A stretch of 64,000 bases of DNA from Nitrosomonadales bacterium (GCA_016716325.1 JADJWO010000001.1:1736001-1800000), one strand, 5' to 3'; positions 1 through 8,476 are shown, counted from the first letter of the stretch. The notes: generated by a model from the letters alone, not told the origin. A program made the numbers and translations.

Positions 1-1
1 G

Positions 2-103
2 TATGCCTCGTTGGGGTTCTCGTTCAAGCATCCGCAGGATGTCTATCATCGGCTGACGGTCACGGCACAGGCCGCTCAAGATAATGAATCGTCTGCACCG
101 TGA
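2..103 (+). CDS. C-terminal end of an unidentified protein (cut by window edge)
   Basis: An open frame enters from the left edge and stops at a TGA at 101-103. Only about 33 residues are visible, starting YASLGFSFKHPQDVYHRL and ending in a polar tail. No domain can be recognised from so little. It lies upstream of a small transporter and a polysaccharide block, so it may belong to that block, but this is only context. It could also be a chance open frame. Confidence 0.4.
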   Translation, partial: YASLGFSFKHPQDVYHRLTVTAQAAQDNESSAP

Positions 104-105
104 CC

Positions 106-151
106 GTTTCCCTCTCCCCCGTTCCCCTTCTCCCGCAAGCGGGCGAGGGGT
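106..151. repeat. REP-like GC-rich palindromic repeat
   Basis: Pyrimidine-rich CCCTCTCCCCC is followed by the near-palindrome CCCCTTCTCCCGCAAGCGGG and CGAGGGG. It lies between the partial left-edge gene and the small transporter gene. The same style of C-rich arm, GCAAG centre and G-rich arm occurs inside recG near 59177-59199. This points to a dispersed palindromic repeat family in the genome. Confidence 0.6.
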
Positions 152-189
152 GCCGCAGGGATTCGCTACACGAAATCTGGAATAACGAC

Positions 190-552
190 ATGAGCTACTT
201 CTACATCTTCATGACCATCGCGCTGACCGTGTACGGCCAGATCGCGATCAAATGGCAAGCCTTGAAAGCCGGAGCGCTGCCGGAAGCGTTGCCGGACAAG
301 ATCGCCTTCCTGTTGCATCTGTTGCTGAACCCGTGGGTCATCAGCGCGCTTGCCGCGGCTTTCCTGGCGTCGGTGTTCTGGATGGCGGCGATGACCAAGC
401 TGCAGATCAGCCATGCCTATCCCTTCATGGGGATGACGTTCATCATCGTGTTGCTGGCCAGCGGGTTCTTCTTCCAGGAGCCGGTCACGCCGCTCAAGAT
501 GGCCGGCACCGCATTGATCTTCCTGGGGATCGTGGTTGCCAGTCAGGGATAG
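190..552 (+). CDS. Small multidrug-resistance/EamA-like four-helix membrane transporter
   Basis: This 120-residue protein has four predicted hydrophobic segments (about 3-22, 43-63, 69-88 and 97-117). The overall plan is that of the small multidrug-resistance/EamA superfamily, including ArnE/ArnF-type subunits that flip undecaprenyl-linked sugars. The chosen ATG at 190 follows a GGAATAACGAC spacer; an upstream in-frame ATG at 100 would add about 30 non-membrane residues encoded by the repeat and is unlikely. Its neighbours are a sugar aminotransferase and a GT-C glycosyltransferase, which makes a lipid-linked sugar flippase role plausible. A drug or small-molecule exporter is the alternative. 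Confidence 0.7.
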   Translation: MSYFYIFMTIALTVYGQIAIKWQALKAGALPEALPDKIAFLLHLLLNPWVISALAAAFLASVFWMAAMTKLQISHAYPFMGMTFIIVLLASGFFFQEPVTPLKMAGTALIFLGIVVASQG

Positions 553-583
553 CCGCTGTCTGTAACGCTGTAACGCCGCCGGG

Positions 584-1711
584 TCAGGCGAAGAATTCGC
601 GGATCGCGTCGCAGGTGCGCGAGATCTCTTCCGACCTCATTTCATAAAACAGCGGCAGGCGCAGCAGGCGCTCGCTCAGGTCGTCGGTCACCTTCATGCT
701 GCTGCCTTCGCGTCCGTATCGCCGACCGGCCGGCGAGGAATGCAGCGGCACGTAATGGAACACCGGATGGATGTCCCGCGCCTTGAGGTGCGCGATCAGT
801 CTGCTGCGCACGGCCAGATTCTCGAGCAGCACATAGAACAGGTGGCCGTTGCTGTCATCATCGAATTCCGCGATGCGCAGATGACCCGCCTGCTGCAACG
901 GAGCCAGTTGCGCGGCGTACGCGGCGCAGATGCTGCGCCGTTTGGCGATGATCTCGTCGGCGTGTTCCAGTTGCGCGTAGAGGAAGGCGCTGACCAGTTC
1001 GCTGGGCAGATAGGATGAGCCGATGTCCACCCAGGTGTATTTGTCCACTTCGCCGCGGAAGAACTGGCTACGGTTGGTGCCCTTCTCGCGGATGATCTCG
1101 GCACGTTCGGTGAAGCGCGCATCGTTCACCAGTAACGCCCCGCCCTCGCCGCTGATGATGTTCTTGGTCTCGTGGAAACTCAGGCAGCCGAGATGCCCGA
1201 TGCTGCCCAATGCCCGGCCCCGGTATGTCGAGAGCAGAGCCTGCGCGGCGTCTTCCACCACCAGCAGTTTGTGGCGCTGAGCGATGTCCATGATGGCATC
1301 CATCTCGCACGGCACACCCGCGTAATGCACCGGGACGATCACCCTGGTTCTGCGCGTGATGGCGGCCTCGATCAGATTCTCGTCGATGTTCAGCGTGTCC
1401 GGACGGATGTCCACGAACACCGGCACGGCACCGCGCAGCACGAAGGCATTGGCGGTGGACACGAACGTGTAGGAGGGCAGGATGACCTCGTCGCCGGGCT
1501 GGATGTCGCACAGGATCGCGGCCATTTCCAGCGCGCCGGTGCAGGAGTGGGTAAGCAACGCCTTGCGGCAGCCGAGCTTCTCCTCGAACCAGCGATGGCA
1601 TGATTTTGTATATGTGCCATCCCCCGAGAGGTGGCCCTGGGCCACCGCATCCGCGATCAGGGAAAGCTCGCGACCGATGATGAACGGTTTGTTGAACGGG
1701 ATGCGTTTCAT
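584..1711 (-). CDS. wecE: dTDP-4-amino-4,6-dideoxygalactose transaminase (WecE/RffA-like)
   Basis: This is a 375-residue PLP enzyme of the DegT/DnrJ/EryC1/StrS family. It closely resembles enterobacterial WecE along its length, with LPSYTFVSTANAFVLRG near 78-94, VVEDAAQ at 151-157, and SFHETKN at 178-184 where Lys183 should bind PLP. EIIREKGTNRSQFFRG and DKYTWVDIGSSYLPS are also family signatures. The expected reaction is transamination of dTDP-4-keto-6-deoxyglucose to dTDP-4-amino-4,6-dideoxygalactose (Fuc4N) for a surface glycan. It converges with the SMR-type gene and follows the GT-C glycosyltransferase on the same strand with a 25-bp gap. Confidence 0.88.
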   Translation of the reverse strand: MKRIPFNKPFIIGRELSLIADAVAQGHLSGDGTYTKSCHRWFEEKLGCRKALLTHSCTGALEMAAILCDIQPGDEVILPSYTFVSTANAFVLRGAVPVFVDIRPDTLNIDENLIEAAITRRTRVIVPVHYAGVPCEMDAIMDIAQRHKLLVVEDAAQALLSTYRGRALGSIGHLGCLSFHETKNIISGEGGALLVNDARFTERAEIIREKGTNRSQFFRGEVDKYTWVDIGSSYLPSELVSAFLYAQLEHADEIIAKRRSICAAYAAQLAPLQQAGHLRIAEFDDDSNGHLFYVLLENLAVRSRLIAHLKARDIHPVFHYVPLHSSPAGRRYGREGSSMKVTDDLSERLLRLPLFYEMRSEEISRTCDAIREFFA

Positions 1712-1736
1712 TGCGGCAATCTTAAAAACGGAGCCG

Positions 1737-3146
1737 TCATTCTATCGGTAATCCCCTTGCGCAGGCAGTGCCACGGCATAGCAGATACAGCTTGTCGCCG
1801 CCGAGCTGGTATGCCTTGACGGTTTCCCCCTGTTGTATCGCGGGAGTCATCGAGATGATGAAACCGGATTCCAGATCCTGCGGCGGGTATTGCAACGTGC
1901 GCTGCGGGTAACGCTGCTGGTTGATATAGGCGGTAACGTTCAGGCCGTTGGTCGTCGAGTCCGTTATATACAAGGGTTGCCCGTGGGTGCGCGCCAGGAT
2001 GTCGCTGGCGGCCAGCGCGTAATTCTCGCCGCGATAGCGATGCTGGTAGTAGGGAAAGGCAACCAGGCCCAGCATCAGGTTGAATGCGATCGCGGCAACC
2101 AGCCAGCGGCGCGTGACATCGATCGAGGCGGCGCCCGCACGCCAGATCAGCCGCGCGGCAATCAGCGCGAACAGCGGATAGACCGGCATCAGGTAGCGCA
2201 CGCCGCTGTGCGGTGCGAGCCAGTAGGGCAGGAAGTTCAACGCTGCAATCAGCAATGCATCGCGGAAGTGTTCCGGTCGGGTCTCTTTCTGCGTGATGCG
2301 ACCGCGCAGGGCGAAATAGATGACCAACGCGCCGGCGGGCAGCAGGCCGGACCAGATCTCCAACGGGTATTGCAACAGTTTGGCTGCATATTCTCCGAGG
2401 TCGGGGAAAGCGAGCTTTGCGAGGATCTCGGCAAACATGCGCCCGCTCTGGCTGTGGCCGGCAGGGATCAGCGCGAACCAAGCCAGTGCTGCCAGCGGTA
2501 TGGTGGCATGCGCCGCCAGCGACACGGGGCCGAGCAGCAGTTTCCGGTAGTCGCGTATGCGGGCGAGGACCAGCAGGGCGATGCCGTAAAACACATAGGC
2601 GGTGAACGCCTTGCTCAGGAAGGCGCAGGTCAGGGAAAGGGCGGCTACCCAGAACAGGTTGCGGCGCTGCTCCGCACAGGCGATCCACAGCGCGGCGATG
2701 GCGGCGAAGATGAACAGCGCGAACAACGGGTCGACATAGGCCAGCCAGCCGTGGTACATCAGTACGTCGTCGAACGTCAGGTAGACCAGTGCGGCGAAAA
2801 GCGCAAAGTTGCGTTCGGCAAACAGGCGCCAGACCAGCCAGTACAACACCGCGGCCGTTGCGAGGGTGGCGCCGATCGTCAATCCACGCGCCACTTCGAG
2901 CACATGCGTCCAGCCGAACAGGTTGGCGCCCACGATGATCAGCCAGTTGAACAGCGGGTTGTGCCGCACATCGGCGCCATAGAGGTATTGCTTGAGCCAG
3001 GTGCCGTGCTGCCACATCTCCATGGAGGTGATCGGGAAGATGGCTTCCTCGCCGACGTAATAATGATTGAATGCGGTGAGCAGGCTCAAGGCTGCGGCGA
3101 TCAGCAGAACGCGGAAGGAATAAGGAGCGGTCGTATTCATGTTCAT
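1737..3146 (-). CDS. GT-C (ArnT/PMT-like, GT39-type) membrane glycosyltransferase
   Basis: This 469-residue integral membrane protein has about ten hydrophobic helices. An acidic motif YVGEEAIFP follows the first helix, as in GT-C enzymes that use polyprenyl-phosphate sugars. I place the start at the ATG at 3146, which overlaps the TGA of the upstream gene in an ATGA junction; an upstream ATG at 3239 lies inside that gene. Its role is probably transfer of a sugar from undecaprenyl phosphate to lipid A, glycan or protein on the periplasmic side. Neighbouring MBOAT, SGNH and WecE genes support a surface glycan locus. Confidence 0.8.
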   Translation of the reverse strand: MNMNTTAPYSFRVLLIAAALSLLTAFNHYYVGEEAIFPITSMEMWQHGTWLKQYLYGADVRHNPLFNWLIIVGANLFGWTHVLEVARGLTIGATLATAAVLYWLVWRLFAERNFALFAALVYLTFDDVLMYHGWLAYVDPLFALFIFAAIAALWIACAEQRRNLFWVAALSLTCAFLSKAFTAYVFYGIALLVLARIRDYRKLLLGPVSLAAHATIPLAALAWFALIPAGHSQSGRMFAEILAKLAFPDLGEYAAKLLQYPLEIWSGLLPAGALVIYFALRGRITQKETRPEHFRDALLIAALNFLPYWLAPHSGVRYLMPVYPLFALIAARLIWRAGAASIDVTRRWLVAAIAFNLMLGLVAFPYYQHRYRGENYALAASDILARTHGQPLYITDSTTNGLNVTAYINQQRYPQRTLQYPPQDLESGFIISMTPAIQQGETVKAYQLGGDKLYLLCRGTACARGLPIE

Positions 3147-4351
3147 GGTTCTTGTCTCAGGCCTGCGGCAGGTAACTCGATTGTGCCATCCGGGCGCGAC
3201 ACATGGCGCCAGAAAGTCTGGAATATCTTGTCGTAACACGTCGATACGGCGTGGTGCGGGTCGAGGAATTCATCGGCACGACAACCGAAATGTTCGGATT
3301 GTCCCGCATCCAGGATGAACAGGCCGTTTTCCCTTGCCCAACCGTCCAGCGTTTGCTTGGTGCGGTTCAGTGTATTCCGCAATTGCGGGTGGCGGAGGAA
3401 CTCGGTTTCCATTCCCGGCAGGAGCGGCGGCATGAACAGGATCAAGCCCCCGCCATTCTGCCGGGCGTGCCGGCCCATTCCGGCGAGGCGTTGCAACAAC
3501 TGCGGGGCGGGTACGCCATCGGCGGATAACAGGCTCCTGCGATATTGGGAATTGGACGCGATCGAGGCGAGTATCAGCGCGCGCGCATTCCCGACCCGGG
3601 AGGAATTGGCGAAAGTGGCGCTGCCATCATGGCGGAAACCCGTGCAGGTGCCGCGATGGATGGTGTCGAAATCCTTTCCGGGCGTACCGTCCGCGCACCG
3701 GTAGTCATCGCTTCCGTCCTGCAGGAAGTAGCCGCGAAAAGCGGCCGTTCTGTCGTCTGCACGGCGGATGCCGTCCAGTATTCCCATCAGGCTTTTGATG
3801 CGCGGGTAGGACAAAGCGTCGCGCATCCTGTCCGCCAGCGGGATCGATTTGTCCGGTGCTTGCACTGCACGCAGGGTGGCGGCCGCGGAAAGGTCGGCAT
3901 CGGGCGGTATGCCGTTCTGGTAGATGAACCCCAGCGACCAGTCCAGCGGAATGACCAGCCATTTCACGTTGGCATGATGCCGCTGGAGGTACTCCGCTTC
4001 GCCGATCACCGCGCTGAGCGCATGTCCGGTCTGCGCATAGTTGTAGGGATGCCGCGTGTCCGGGAACGCCTGTCGGCCGATGCCCAGCGCTGTGGATGAG
4101 CCGAATACCACCGTATCGATTTCCGGCAGGCGATCGTTCAGGCGCAATGTCTTGAACAGGCCGGTATCGCTCAATGTCGGGGCATAGGTGATTCCGTTCG
4201 TGCGTTGTTGCCACTGGCTGGCGAGCAATGTTTTCCGGTGGTTGCCCAGTGTGTCGTTGAGCAGGACCAGGTTGAGGATGATGATCGGCAGCAGCGTCGC
4301 GCCGAAGCAGGCGGTCAGTGTCCAGACGAAGCGTTTATGCGGCGCGTTCAT
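3143..4351 (-). CDS. SGNH-like periplasmic protein paired with an MBOAT acyltransferase (AlgJ/PatB-like role)
   Basis: This 402-residue protein has one N-terminal membrane anchor (about 8-32) and a soluble domain. A VVFGSSTALG motif near 81-90 places a candidate nucleophile Ser85 in the GDS-like block I, and LDPHHAVS near the C terminus supplies the Asp-x-x-His-like block. The start is the ATG at 4351, two bases past the stop of the MBOAT gene, so the pair is co-transcribed. MBOAT plus SGNH pairs such as AlgI/AlgJ and PatA/PatB O-acetylate exopolymers, and that is the inferred role. The substrate is unknown. Confidence 0.72.
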   Translation of the reverse strand: MNAPHKRFVWTLTACFGATLLPIIILNLVLLNDTLGNHRKTLLASQWQQRTNGITYAPTLSDTGLFKTLRLNDRLPEIDTVVFGSSTALGIGRQAFPDTRHPYNYAQTGHALSAVIGEAEYLQRHHANVKWLVIPLDWSLGFIYQNGIPPDADLSAAATLRAVQAPDKSIPLADRMRDALSYPRIKSLMGILDGIRRADDRTAAFRGYFLQDGSDDYRCADGTPGKDFDTIHRGTCTGFRHDGSATFANSSRVGNARALILASIASNSQYRRSLLSADGVPAPQLLQRLAGMGRHARQNGGGLILFMPPLLPGMETEFLRHPQLRNTLNRTKQTLDGWARENGLFILDAGQSEHFGCRADEFLDPHHAVSTCYDKIFQTFWRHVSRPDGTIELPAAGLRQEP

Positions 4352-4353
4352 GT

Positions 4354-5913
4354 TCAGAACTGGAAGTACAGGAACGCGGATTGCCGGTTCAGGTTGATGA
4401 CGGCGATGAAGCCGATCAACCACACGGCAAGGGCGGAAGGCAGGGAGGGGCGCCACAACAGCCATCTGGCCCGCCCGCCGGAAGGCACATCCAGCGCGGG
4501 CCGGAATCCGGCCATGATCTGCTGGGTGTTCGGCGCCAGCCAGACGATCAGCAGGGAGATCCAGATCCAGTTGATCGCGCCGCCCATGATCAGGTCGTTG
4601 GTGGCGCCGAAGTCGACGCCCTGTGCCGCCAGCCACTGGCCGGATGCTCCCCACTTCGGCAGCCAGGCGTCCGGCAGCACGAAACCGTTCATGCCGGCCA
4701 TCGCATGGAGCATTGCCATGGCGGCATCCATGTTGTCCGCGCGAAAAACGACCCATGCAGCCACCACCGCCAGAAAGGTCAGCAGCACCGACAGCAGGTG
4801 GGCCGGACGGGACAGCGGCCGGTCGGGGTCCTGCCCGAGGCTGCGGCGCAGCGCATGCCATGCGTGGTTGACGACCAGATACAGGCCGTGCAGGCCGCCC
4901 CAGATCACGAACGTCCAGCCCGCCCCGTGCCACAACCCGCCCAGCAGCATGGTGGCCATCAGGTTCAGGTAGCGGCGCGGCGCGCCCTTGCGGTTGCCGC
5001 CCAGCGGGATGTACAGGTAGTCGCGCAGGAAACGCGACAGCGTCATGTGCCAGCGCCGCCAGAACTCGATGATGTTCACCGCCTTGTACGGCGAATGGAA
5101 GTTCAGCGGCAGCACCACCCCGAACATGCGCGACAGGCCGATGGCCATGTCCGAGTAGCCGGAGAAGTCGAAGTACAGCTGCAGGGTGTAGCACAGCGCC
5201 CCGCCCCAGGCCTCGACGAAGGTCAGGGTGACGCCGGCGGCGGGGGCGTCGAACACCGGCCCGACGTAGACCGACAGGCCGTCGGCCAGCACGACCTTCT
5301 TGAACAGCCCGATGAAGAAGATGGTCGCGCCCACCGCCATGTTCTCGTAGTTGAACCGGTAGGTGGCGGCATGGGCGAACTGCGGCATCATCTCCCGGTG
5401 GTGCAGCACCGGTCCGGCGATCAGGTGCGGGAAGTAGGTGACGAACAGCAGGTAGTGCACGAAGTTGTATTCCCTGACCTTGCCCTGCCAGGTGTCCACC
5501 AGGAAGGCGATCTGGGTGAAGGTGAAGAACGAGATGCCCAGCGGCAGGATGATGTGGGACAGGTTCCAGTCGGTGCCCAGCAGCGGGTTCAGGTTGTCGA
5601 CGAAGAAGTTGGCGTATTTGTAGTAGCCCAGCAGTGCGAGGTCGGCGGCGACGGCGATGGCCAGCAGGGATTTCTTGCGCCGTTCGTCCTGTTTTGCGCC
5701 GGCCCGGGCGATCCAGGTGCCGAACGCGTAGTTGCCAACGATGGAGCCGAGCAGCAATCCGACGTAGGCCGGGTTCCAATAGCCGTAGAAGAACAGCGAG
5801 GCCAGCGCCAGCCAGGCGGCGGCATAGCCGTGGCCGACCCGCGCCAGCCGGAAGAAACCCAGCAGCACCACCGGCAGGAACACGAAGATGAAGGCGTAGG
5901 AGTTGAACAGCAT
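4354..5913 (-). CDS. MBOAT-family O-acyltransferase, AlgI-like
   Basis: This 519-residue polytopic protein shows the AlgI/DltB/PatA signature: FWRRWHMTLSRFLRDYLYIP from residue 284, then the catalytic-type histidine H329 in GGLWHGAGWTF. PHLIAGPVLHHREMMPQF near 162 is also typical. The enzyme should move acetyl or acyl groups across the inner membrane for O-acylation of an extracellular polymer by the adjacent SGNH-like protein. It is the first gene of a minus-strand unit MBOAT-SGNH-GT39-wecE and is divergent from apaH. Without alginate or peptidoglycan genes nearby, the polymer cannot be named. Confidence 0.9.
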   Translation of the reverse strand: MLFNSYAFIFVFLPVVLLGFFRLARVGHGYAAAWLALASLFFYGYWNPAYVGLLLGSIVGNYAFGTWIARAGAKQDERRKKSLLAIAVAADLALLGYYKYANFFVDNLNPLLGTDWNLSHIILPLGISFFTFTQIAFLVDTWQGKVREYNFVHYLLFVTYFPHLIAGPVLHHREMMPQFAHAATYRFNYENMAVGATIFFIGLFKKVVLADGLSVYVGPVFDAPAAGVTLTFVEAWGGALCYTLQLYFDFSGYSDMAIGLSRMFGVVLPLNFHSPYKAVNIIEFWRRWHMTLSRFLRDYLYIPLGGNRKGAPRRYLNLMATMLLGGLWHGAGWTFVIWGGLHGLYLVVNHAWHALRRSLGQDPDRPLSRPAHLLSVLLTFLAVVAAWVVFRADNMDAAMAMLHAMAGMNGFVLPDAWLPKWGASGQWLAAQGVDFGATNDLIMGGAINWIWISLLIVWLAPNTQQIMAGFRPALDVPSGGRARWLLWRPSLPSALAVWLIGFIAVINLNRQSAFLYFQF

Positions 5914-6031
5914 CAGGCGGTGCGATCCTTGGCCGGCACAACGTCGATATGCGTGGGGATGGCGTATTTCATCGGAACGACATAAAAATCTGGTAGGCTA
6001 TTTTACAGATAAACACGGCGGTTACGATGCG

Positions 6032-6853
6032 ATGGCGATTTATGCGGTAGGCGACATTCAGGGGTGTTACGAGGAATTCCGGCAATTGCTGGAGCAGATG
6101 CGTTTCGATTCAGCGCAGGATACGCTGTGGCTGGTCGGCGACCTGGTGAATCGCGGGCCGGGCTCGTTGGAGGTGCTGCGGTTGGTCAAGTCGTTCGGCG
6201 ACAGCGCCGTCACCGTGCTCGGCAACCACGACCTGCACCTGCTGGCAGTCGCCGAAGGCGCGGCCGAGCTGCATCGCAGCGACACGCTGGACGAGGTGCT
6301 GGGTGCCCCGGATCGCGGCGAGTTGCTGCACTGGCTGCGCAGCCAGCGCCTGTTCCATGCGCAGGACGGTTATGTGCTGGTGCATGCCGGTCTGCTGCCG
6401 CAATGGAGCGTCAAGCAGGCCGGCAAGCTGGCCCGCGAGGTGGAAAAGACATTGCGCGGCGACGATTACGCCACCTTTCTGGCGCGCATGTACGGCAACA
6501 GTCCGCATGGCTGGAGCGATGATCTGGGCGGATACAAGCGGCTGCGCGTCATCGTCAACGCCTTCACGCGCATGCGTATCTGCACGCCGCAGGGCGAAAT
6601 GGAATTCAAGTTCAAGGGCGAAGTGGAGAACATTCCGGAAGGGTATCTGCCGTGGTTCGACGTGCCCGACCGGGCCAGCCGCAAGGCCGCCGTGATCTTC
6701 GGCCACTGGTCGGCTCTGGGATTGAAGATGACGCACAATGTCATCGCGCTGGATAGCGGATGCCTGTGGGGCGGCCCGATGACGGCGATCCGTCTGGACG
6801 ACCGCCGGTTGTTCCAGGTGGCCTGCAACAATCCGGTGACGAAGCACTGGTAA
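6032..6853 (+). CDS. apaH: Symmetrical bis(5'-nucleosyl)-tetraphosphatase ApaH
   Basis: This 273-residue metallophosphoesterase cleaves Ap4A to two ADP. The metal-binding motifs are all present: GDIQG at 7-11, GDLVNRGP from 36, GNHDLH at 64-69, and later VHAGLLPQW and FGHWSALG. The start at 6032 gives the canonical MAIYAVGDIQGC N terminus; the frame stays open upstream but the extra residues are not conserved in the family. It is divergent from the MBOAT gene. It is probably monocistronic, since the next genes are on the other strand. Confidence 0.95.
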   Translation: MAIYAVGDIQGCYEEFRQLLEQMRFDSAQDTLWLVGDLVNRGPGSLEVLRLVKSFGDSAVTVLGNHDLHLLAVAEGAAELHRSDTLDEVLGAPDRGELLHWLRSQRLFHAQDGYVLVHAGLLPQWSVKQAGKLAREVEKTLRGDDYATFLARMYGNSPHGWSDDLGGYKRLRVIVNAFTRMRICTPQGEMEFKFKGEVENIPEGYLPWFDVPDRASRKAAVIFGHWSALGLKMTHNVIALDSGCLWGGPMTAIRLDDRRLFQVACNNPVTKHW

Positions 6854-6914
6854 CGGACTGGTCGGCAAGCTGTCAACACGCAATCGGACGACTGCCTGCA
6901 ATATCGGCAGATCG

Positions 6915-7127
6915 TCACAAACTCCAGGCGTACGGTAATGGTTTCGGCGAGCCGCGAGATGATTCTTCGTCGCACGAAGATCCGGTCGCACCAATCGGTT
7001 TATCGTGTTTATCGATGGGCATGCCGCCGCAGGACGGCATTGCCGGGATATCGGCTTCAGCATCGTGGGAGGCCATGACTTCCAGAATATGGTCGATCTC
7101 TTCAGGTTGGGTGAGAAGACGGTTCAT
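6915..7127 (-). CDS. Small hypothetical protein, 70 residues
   Basis: The ATG at 7127 is preceded by GAAGGAAACATC, a reasonable ribosome-binding site, and starts 10 bp after the stop of the coiled-coil gene upstream. The N terminus MNRLLTQPEEIDHILEVMAS looks like a real amphipathic helix, while the C-terminal half is polar and low in structure with two cysteines. No family is recognised. It may be a lineage-specific gene translated together with its upstream neighbour. Confidence 0.5.
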   Translation of the reverse strand: MNRLLTQPEEIDHILEVMASHDAEADIPAMPSCGGMPIDKHDKPIGATGSSCDEESSRGSPKPLPYAWSL

Positions 7128-7137
7128 GATGTTTCCT

Positions 7138-7506
7138 TCAGTTGGTATGGGTGTGTCTATCCGGATGGTTCGGCGCGCCTGCTTCGCCGGGTTGTTTCTC
7201 ATGGAGGGGCGCGACACATAGTTTCAAGTCAGTGCCGTCCGGAACGGAATCTTTTTGCGGCAAGGGGGATTCCGGTTGTTGCATGAACATGAGGAGCTTT
7301 TTCTGGGCTGCGGCAAGCCTGTCGCCCAATGCCGCATTGCAGGATTCGAGCAATGCGATACGCTTCAACAGCTGTTCGGTTCTTTTTGAGACTTTCCGTT
7401 CGAGGTAGTAACGATGTTCGTTCAGTTCGGATTTCATCCTGCACATGTCCAGCAGGATATTTCTGATGAATGGCGCACTGTCGGATTTTTCATCTCGATT
7501 CAACAT
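7138..7506 (-). CDS. Small coiled-coil protein, hypothetical
   Basis: The product is 122 residues. Residues about 27-75 form a heptad-rich helix with YYLERKVSKRTEQLLKRIA, resembling linker coiled coils of sensor kinases but with no kinase domain. The start has GAGGGAACGAA just upstream. It precedes the 70-residue gene by 10 bp, suggesting a two-gene operon. Function is unknown; a free-standing dimerisation or regulatory helix is possible. Confidence 0.6.
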   Translation of the reverse strand: MLNRDEKSDSAPFIRNILLDMCRMKSELNEHRYYLERKVSKRTEQLLKRIALLESCNAALGDRLAAAQKKLLMFMQQPESPLPQKDSVPDGTDLKLCVAPLHEKQPGEAGAPNHPDRHTHTN

Positions 7507-7840
7507 TTCGTTCCCTCATAGCGTTGACCATATGCGGAAATCCCGTCAGCCAGGCTGGTCGCCGTGCGTTGTAGACCGGCATATCGGGGCGGTCATCCTA
7601 ATGCGCCCACGTTACAATCTCATGATGCAAGAATGAATGTGTAGAGAAGGGGCGATTTGACAGGCCGGAACGGGGTGGTTGAACAAGGCTGGTAATCTTG
7701 ACGGATCGAAGCTGATCCAAGCTAGACGATATGCGCTAAAGCTAATATTACGCTTGCATGTTTATTTCAGAGCAGCTAGTGTCGCAACACCATAGAAAAT
7801 CAGATAGATGAGTGTCATTACAGCAAGGGAGAAACAAGAA
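7507..7840. other. Intergenic region with AT-rich promoter-like stretch
   Basis: No gene is supported in these 334 bases. The first part holds the 5' region of the divergent coiled-coil gene. From about 7725 the sequence turns AT-rich (for example GCTAATATTACGC) just ahead of the lysine-rich protein gene, so its promoter probably lies here. I could not assign -35/-10 boxes with confidence. Confidence 0.4.
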
Positions 7841-8230
7841 ATGACTGAACTTTGCAAACCCGAGTATCTGGAAAAAGTAAAAGGCCTGACCAAGGAAGAA
7901 TCCGAACGCCTGTTGTCCAGAATGGGCGGCAAGTTGCCGCGGCGGCTGCAGAAGGAGAAGATCAGCCGCGAGGAAGCGCTGGCCATGCAGATGGAGCTTG
8001 AAGACGAGCAGCTTGAAGAGTGGCGCAAGATGATGCGCAGCCTGAAGAAGAAAGAGGAAACCAAGAAGAAGGAAGAGGCCAGGAAGAAGGCCAAATCCAA
8101 ACCGGCTGAAAAGGTTGCCGCATCCTCGAAGGAGAAGGCGACAAAAAAGGCTGCCACACCGTTGAAGAGCGAGACGGCAACAAAAGCCAAGCCTGCCAGA
8201 AAAGCCACGCCTGTCAGAAAAGCCAAGTAA
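7841..8230 (+). CDS. Lysine/alanine-rich basic protein with histone-H1-like tail
   Basis: This is a 129-residue protein. Residues 1-75 are helical and charged (LTKEESERLLSRMGGKLPRR), and the C-terminal half is a KKA/AKP repeat tail that resembles histone-H1-like or AlgP-type nucleoid proteins. I prefer the ATG at 7841, which has a GGGAGAAACAAGAA leader; an in-frame ATG lies at 7808. It may bind DNA or RNA through the basic tail. The N-terminal part is not a family I recognise. Confidence 0.7.
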   Translation: MTELCKPEYLEKVKGLTKEESERLLSRMGGKLPRRLQKEKISREEALAMQMELEDEQLEEWRKMMRSLKKKEETKKKEEARKKAKSKPAEKVAASSKEKATKKAATPLKSETATKAKPARKATPVRKAK

Positions 8231-8476
8231 ACCGTCTGTATCGAAGCCGGAAAGGCTGTCATGCTTTTCCGGTCATCCGCAATATCGACCGTTCATTTCC
8301 ATCAACCTTCCGGTCATCGATCACCCTGCCCATTCGTCGTACATGCTTTGACGCGGAGGTGGACGGATCCCAATATGGGTCCCCGTAAGCGCAAATCCGC
8401 GCGTCGGCATGGATAACGGCATTGCCGGTCCGTGTGAACGGCAGATTGTCCTGCCGGAGGCATTGGAGGACATGAA

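Noticed and set aside
1833..3236. A plus-strand 467-codon frame opposite the GT-C glycosyltransferase
   Set aside because: It is antisense to a clear membrane protein and has Gln/Gly-rich shadow composition with no domain.
3143..5941. A single 932-residue fusion reading across the MBOAT gene and the SGNH gene
   Set aside because: The upstream part is an antisense-style shadow in a different frame from the MBOAT gene. The SGNH gene has its own start at 4351, two bases past the MBOAT stop.
4318..5985. A plus-strand 555-codon open frame opposite the MBOAT gene
   Set aside because: It mirrors a well-conserved minus-strand gene in a GC-rich genome and is full of Gln/Arg-rich low-complexity residues, so it is a shadow.
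8231..8290. Terminator after the lysine-rich gene
   Set aside because: CCGGAAAGG and CTTTTCCGG can pair, but no U-run follows, so it was not called.
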